A stretch of 18,766 nucleotides of DNA from the NCBI GenBank assembly GCA_002496485.1, contig DAJW01000081.1:1-18766 (forward strand). The letters are read 5' to 3'. Positions within the stretch are counted from its first letter, which is position 1. Every line of letters begins with the position of its first letter. The notes below the pieces were generated by a model. It ran no database searches. It was not told the origin of the DNA and saw nothing but the letters and a program-made list of their open reading frames with translations. This document shows positions 16,164 through 18,766 of this stretch, in pieces. Position numbers and translations under genes: made by a program. This stretch comes from Euryarchaeota archaeon UBA36 (lineage in GTDB: Archaea; Thermoplasmatota; Poseidoniia; Poseidoniales; Thalassarchaeaceae).

Positions 16164-18766
16164 TCATTCAGATTCTGAGGTTGAAACTTCATCGATTACA
16201 ATATCATCCATAGATTGTCCATTCCTTTTCAGGATTACTCCATATAATATAGAACCAATTCCGAGAACATAGAAAACAAGTGTGACAATTGAAATTAAGG
16301 TAAGAGATCCACCGACACTGCCGCCAAAATTACTCCATCCCATGGGACCTAGATTATCTGTCACTGCATCCCTAAAATCCGAAGCTTGATCATCACTAAT
16401 TTCTGTGAAGGTATGAATTTCAAAAACCGGTATTACATCTTCACCATTAGTGAAATCTGGGTTCATTGCACCAGCTCCTCTTGTATCCAAATAAAATGTA
16501 ACCTCTACATCTCCATACATTATTGCCGTTGATATTGGCTCAACTTTCAAATCTAAATCAGCTCCCAAATAAACTGGTAACGCCCCAGGAATCGCATCAA
16601 CAAATGTCCCTGTACTGGTTAGTTTTCCCTGAATTTGATTACTTGCTGGGTCTAGATTTATTCTGTGTTGAATCATATCTATATTCTTATATGTTGTATC
16701 TCCAATAACTTCAGATTTTGCTATTGCGTAGCCAATTAGATTCAAATCGAATGATTCATCAGGATTTTCTACATATGAACCAACTGTTCCTTCTAGGCTA
16801 GTAAGGGTATTTCCTACATGATTAGATAATAAATTCATAGTAGCAGCTTCCTTATGAGGGGCCCGCCAAGGAAGAAATTCTGTAATTCCATAAATTTCAC
16901 CAGGAGCACAAGCGTACAGTCCAGCTGTTTCATTATCGATATCAAGAATTCCATCTCCATCTAAATCTTCATTCTCTCCAAGCAATCCATCTCCATCTAA
17001 ATCTTCATTTATCATTTCAGCTAGAGTATTATTTTCATCTAGCTTAAAATCACAATAGCCATCTCCGTCCGAATTAATATATCCTTGAGCTAACTGTTGA
17101 CCTACATTATCGCCACCTGTGCTGACTACATATACCGACCTATCGCCAGTGCTAATTCCGCCGGATCCAAAATAAGTATCATTAGTCTCTAATTTAACCC
17201 AAGGAAAGCGATTAAAGGCCTCATTCACCGCATCACTCCAGCCATATAACCAATTATTTACAGGTTGAGTAGTGTAAGCAGTAGTACCTCCACTTTGAAA
17301 TGTAAGTAGTGCAGGCATAACAACTTCGTAGTAGAAATCGGTCATCCAACCTCTAAGTGCCTTAGCTTCATCAATAGTAATTCCATAGAGGTTTGAAACC
17401 TTTTCATCATCCCAAATGTCCTGATTGCCTTCATCATCTGGAAGAGAATATCCAGAGAACTCGCCATACATGAATGATGCTGCGAAACTACTTTTTATTC
17501 CGATTTGTGGGTCATTAAGGATATAATTCGCTTCCTGCGCATTTAAGTTGGACATTCCAGCATAATCTCCTATATTTAGTCCAATATCTATATAATTTCC
17601 AGTTAATGGATCTTTCCCACCAAATGCCTGATGCCACCAATCGTCAGCAGACAAATCATTTGCTTGACCTACTAATATCCCCTCAAATTCATAAGCTGGA
17701 CTGGTCAAAATTTCTGTTCCAACCCAACCTTCTACGTACTGAGCAAGAACTAGAACATCAGGAAATGATAGGCTATAGTTTTCCATTGGAGAAATTAAGC
17801 TACCAGATTGTAATGGTATTAGTAAACCAAGAACTAACCCCGGAATGGCAATTCCACTGACATCAAATGTCGTCAATATACCTATACTTTCATTGAAAAA
17901 TAAATTCATTAACTTATCTTCATCTATCGCCCTCCCAATTAACTGGGCATATCTATCTGATAATCCCTCAGTTTGATTTGTAATTTCTATTCCACCATCG
18001 AAACTCAAAAATTCAGATTTGGCTAAATCATACAATATCCAATCTAAATATTCTTCATAATCTCCAGAGTATCCATATAACTCAGCCCTCTGCCCAGTTA
18101 CTATGCTATTTGGCTCCCCCATATTACTGAAGAAAAATGGGCCAAGTTCACACGTAATTGCTATACAAACACCATTTGAATCCTTTTTGTTATATAATGC
18201 TGGTTTTAAAATACTATTATAGTCTAAATCGGATAAATCAATTCCTGTACGATTTTCTGTAATTGCACTGAAACTATCGAAATTAGAGAAAGAATCTTCA
18301 TCATATAAATCTCCGAACTGTTCTGAGAAGTGTGTAGCTAATATCATCTTCTCTGCATCCCCATTGCCAAACTTACCACCACCCTGAGATCGCATAAATT
18401 CATCCAATGATACGCCAGCTTGTCTACTAGGTATTCTATTCTCTAGGTCAAAACGAATCATTTCCATCGTAAACATCCCCTTAGCGAAAATTTCGCCAAA
18501 TTCTATTCCTGTATTCATTCCACCAATCCTTTGAGTATTCCATAGAATATTTACTTGAGTGATATTAGTATTTCCCGATACAGAATTAATCGGCTCATTT
18601 TGTTCATTTATCCATGTGCAATTTTCACACCATTCAAAAACATCATATTCCGAATAAGTAATCGTCTGTAAATCATAATCAAAATCTAGTATTTCTCTAG
18701 TAGTCGTTACTTCATAGATGAATGGACCCATCATTTCGTGTACAGGGTCATTTCCATCCAATACAT
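16164..18766 (-). CDS. CD36/LIMP-2-like membrane-anchored protein with calcium loops (5' end beyond window)
   Basis: At least 867 residues are visible. The first codons in frame read VLDGNDPVHEMMGPFIYEV, which matches the start of the CD36/LIMP-2/SR-B ectodomain (typical form NPEExLxGxxPxxxExGPYxYRE), so an N-terminal membrane helix should lie just outside the window. Near residue 740 comes LKVEPISTAIMYGDVEV (CD36 family: LDVEPITGxxLxxxxRLQ). IPVFEIHTF and DDQASDFRDAV follow (family: IVPILWLNE...DEKANMFRSQV), then one C-terminal helix (about 817-841) and a short tail. Between them the protein is far longer than CD36 (about 470). It holds NSDGDGYCD and two DLDGDG loops (about 560-607) of the thrombospondin-3/dockerin-like calcium type. 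Animal CD36 proteins bind lipids and lipoproteins. Here that role is inferred. The acyltransferase follows 3 bases downstream. The family call rests on remembered motifs, not a search. Confidence 0.72.
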   Translation of the reverse strand, partial: VLDGNDPVHEMMGPFIYEVTTTREILDFDYDLQTITYSEYDVFEWCENCTWINEQNEPINSVSGNTNITQVNILWNTQRIGGMNTGIEFGEIFAKGMFTMEMIRFDLENRIPSRQAGVSLDEFMRSQGGGKFGNGDAEKMILATHFSEQFGDLYDEDSFSNFDSFSAITENRTGIDLSDLDYNSILKPALYNKKDSNGVCIAITCELGPFFFSNMGEPNSIVTGQRAELYGYSGDYEEYLDWILYDLAKSEFLSFDGGIEITNQTEGLSDRYAQLIGRAIDEDKLMNLFFNESIGILTTFDVSGIAIPGLVLGLLIPLQSGSLISPMENYSLSFPDVLVLAQYVEGWVGTEILTSPAYEFEGILVGQANDLSADDWWHQAFGGKDPLTGNYIDIGLNIGDYAGMSNLNAQEANYILNDPQIGIKSSFAASFMYGEFSGYSLPDDEGNQDIWDDEKVSNLYGITIDEAKALRGWMTDFYYEVVMPALLTFQSGGTTAYTTQPVNNWLYGWSDAVNEAFNRFPWVKLETNDTYFGSGGISTGDRSVYVVSTGGDNVGQQLAQGYINSDGDGYCDFKLDENNTLAEMINEDLDGDGLLGENEDLDGDGILDIDNETAGLYACAPGEIYGITEFLPWRAPHKEAATMNLLSNHVGNTLTSLEGTVGSYVENPDESFDLNLIGYAIAKSEVIGDTTYKNIDMIQHRINLDPASNQIQGKLTSTGTFVDAIPGALPVYLGADLDLKVEPISTAIMYGDVEVTFYLDTRGAGAMNPDFTNGEDVIPVFEIHTFTEISDDQASDFRDAVTDNLGPMGWSNFGGSVGGSLTLISIVTLVFYVLGIGSILYGVILKRNGQSMDDIVIDEVSTSESE
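16951..17009 (-). repeat. In-frame 36-base tandem repeat coding DLDGDG loops
   Basis: The 23-base string at 16951-16973 recurs exactly at 16987-17009, a period of 36 bases or 12 codons. On the coding strand it makes two neighbouring calcium loops, EDLDGDGLL and EDLDGDGIL. A recent duplication within the CD36-like gene would explain the exact match at DNA level. Confidence 0.85.

Noticed and set aside
16941..17080. DLDGDG loops as EF-hands
   Set aside because: The 12-residue period and lack of flanking helices fit thrombospondin-3/dockerin-like loops better than the 29-residue EF-hand.
1..18766. CRISPR array, insertion sequence or prophage
   Set aside because: No regularly spaced direct repeats, transposase, integrase or terminal inverted repeats were noticed anywhere in the window.

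Overview
The window looks like a chromosomal stretch from an AT-rich archaeon, most likely a marine planktonic euryarchaeote of the Poseidoniia type (Marine Group II or a relative). The archaeal signs are a GMP synthase whose PP-loop subunit (GuaAb) is a separate gene, a glycine decarboxylase split into GcvPA and GcvPB, and an archaeal-looking serine hydroxymethyltransferase. The Marine Group II assignment is inferred from gene style (large lipoproteins with putative-Ig repeats, EF-hand and Ca-loop proteins, compact spacing). There is no rRNA or other marker here to settle it.

Left half (1-6866): the 5' end of a small CxxC (zinc-ribbon-like) protein runs off the left edge, divergent from gcvT. 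Next come an unusual EF-hand/membrane protein and, on the minus strand, an NAD-epimerase-like protein that lacks the usual Rossmann glycines and YxxxK. gcvPA and gcvPB follow as a translationally coupled pair behind a strong Shine-Dalgarno. No gcvH or lipoylation gene is present.

Middle (6901-10999): a four-helix membrane protein of unknown function, then a tight purE-guaAb-ogt cluster (purine synthesis plus a minimal O6-alkylguanine DNA alkyltransferase), tRNA-Asn(GTT), and glyA. GlyA and the glycine cleavage enzymes both make 5,10-methylene-tetrahydrofolate from serine or glycine, and purine synthesis consumes one-carbon units and glycine. This part therefore reads as housekeeping C1/glycine/purine metabolism with a few odd genes between.

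Right part (11038-18766): a cell-surface region. A 1340-residue lipoprotein carries five putative-Ig repeats, a glutamine-amidotransferase-like region, an M60-type zinc peptidase domain (HELGH) and a fibronectin-III-like C-terminus. Facing it on the minus strand are a polytopic acyltransferase of the DUF1624/HGSNAT-YeiB type and, 3 bases upstream of that, a very large membrane-anchored protein that is cut by the right edge.

The large protein is the most interesting item. Both ends of its ectodomain match signatures I recognise from the eukaryotic CD36/LIMP-2/SR-B family: the GPFIYEV region near the N-terminus, and a VEPIS...IPVF...DDQASDFRDAV stretch followed by a C-terminal transmembrane helix. 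Thrombospondin-3-like DxDGDG calcium loops are inserted in the middle. An archaeal CD36-like protein in an apparent operon with an acyltransferase, next to an M60 surface peptidase, suggests a lipid/glycoconjugate-handling surface system. That functional reading is inference.
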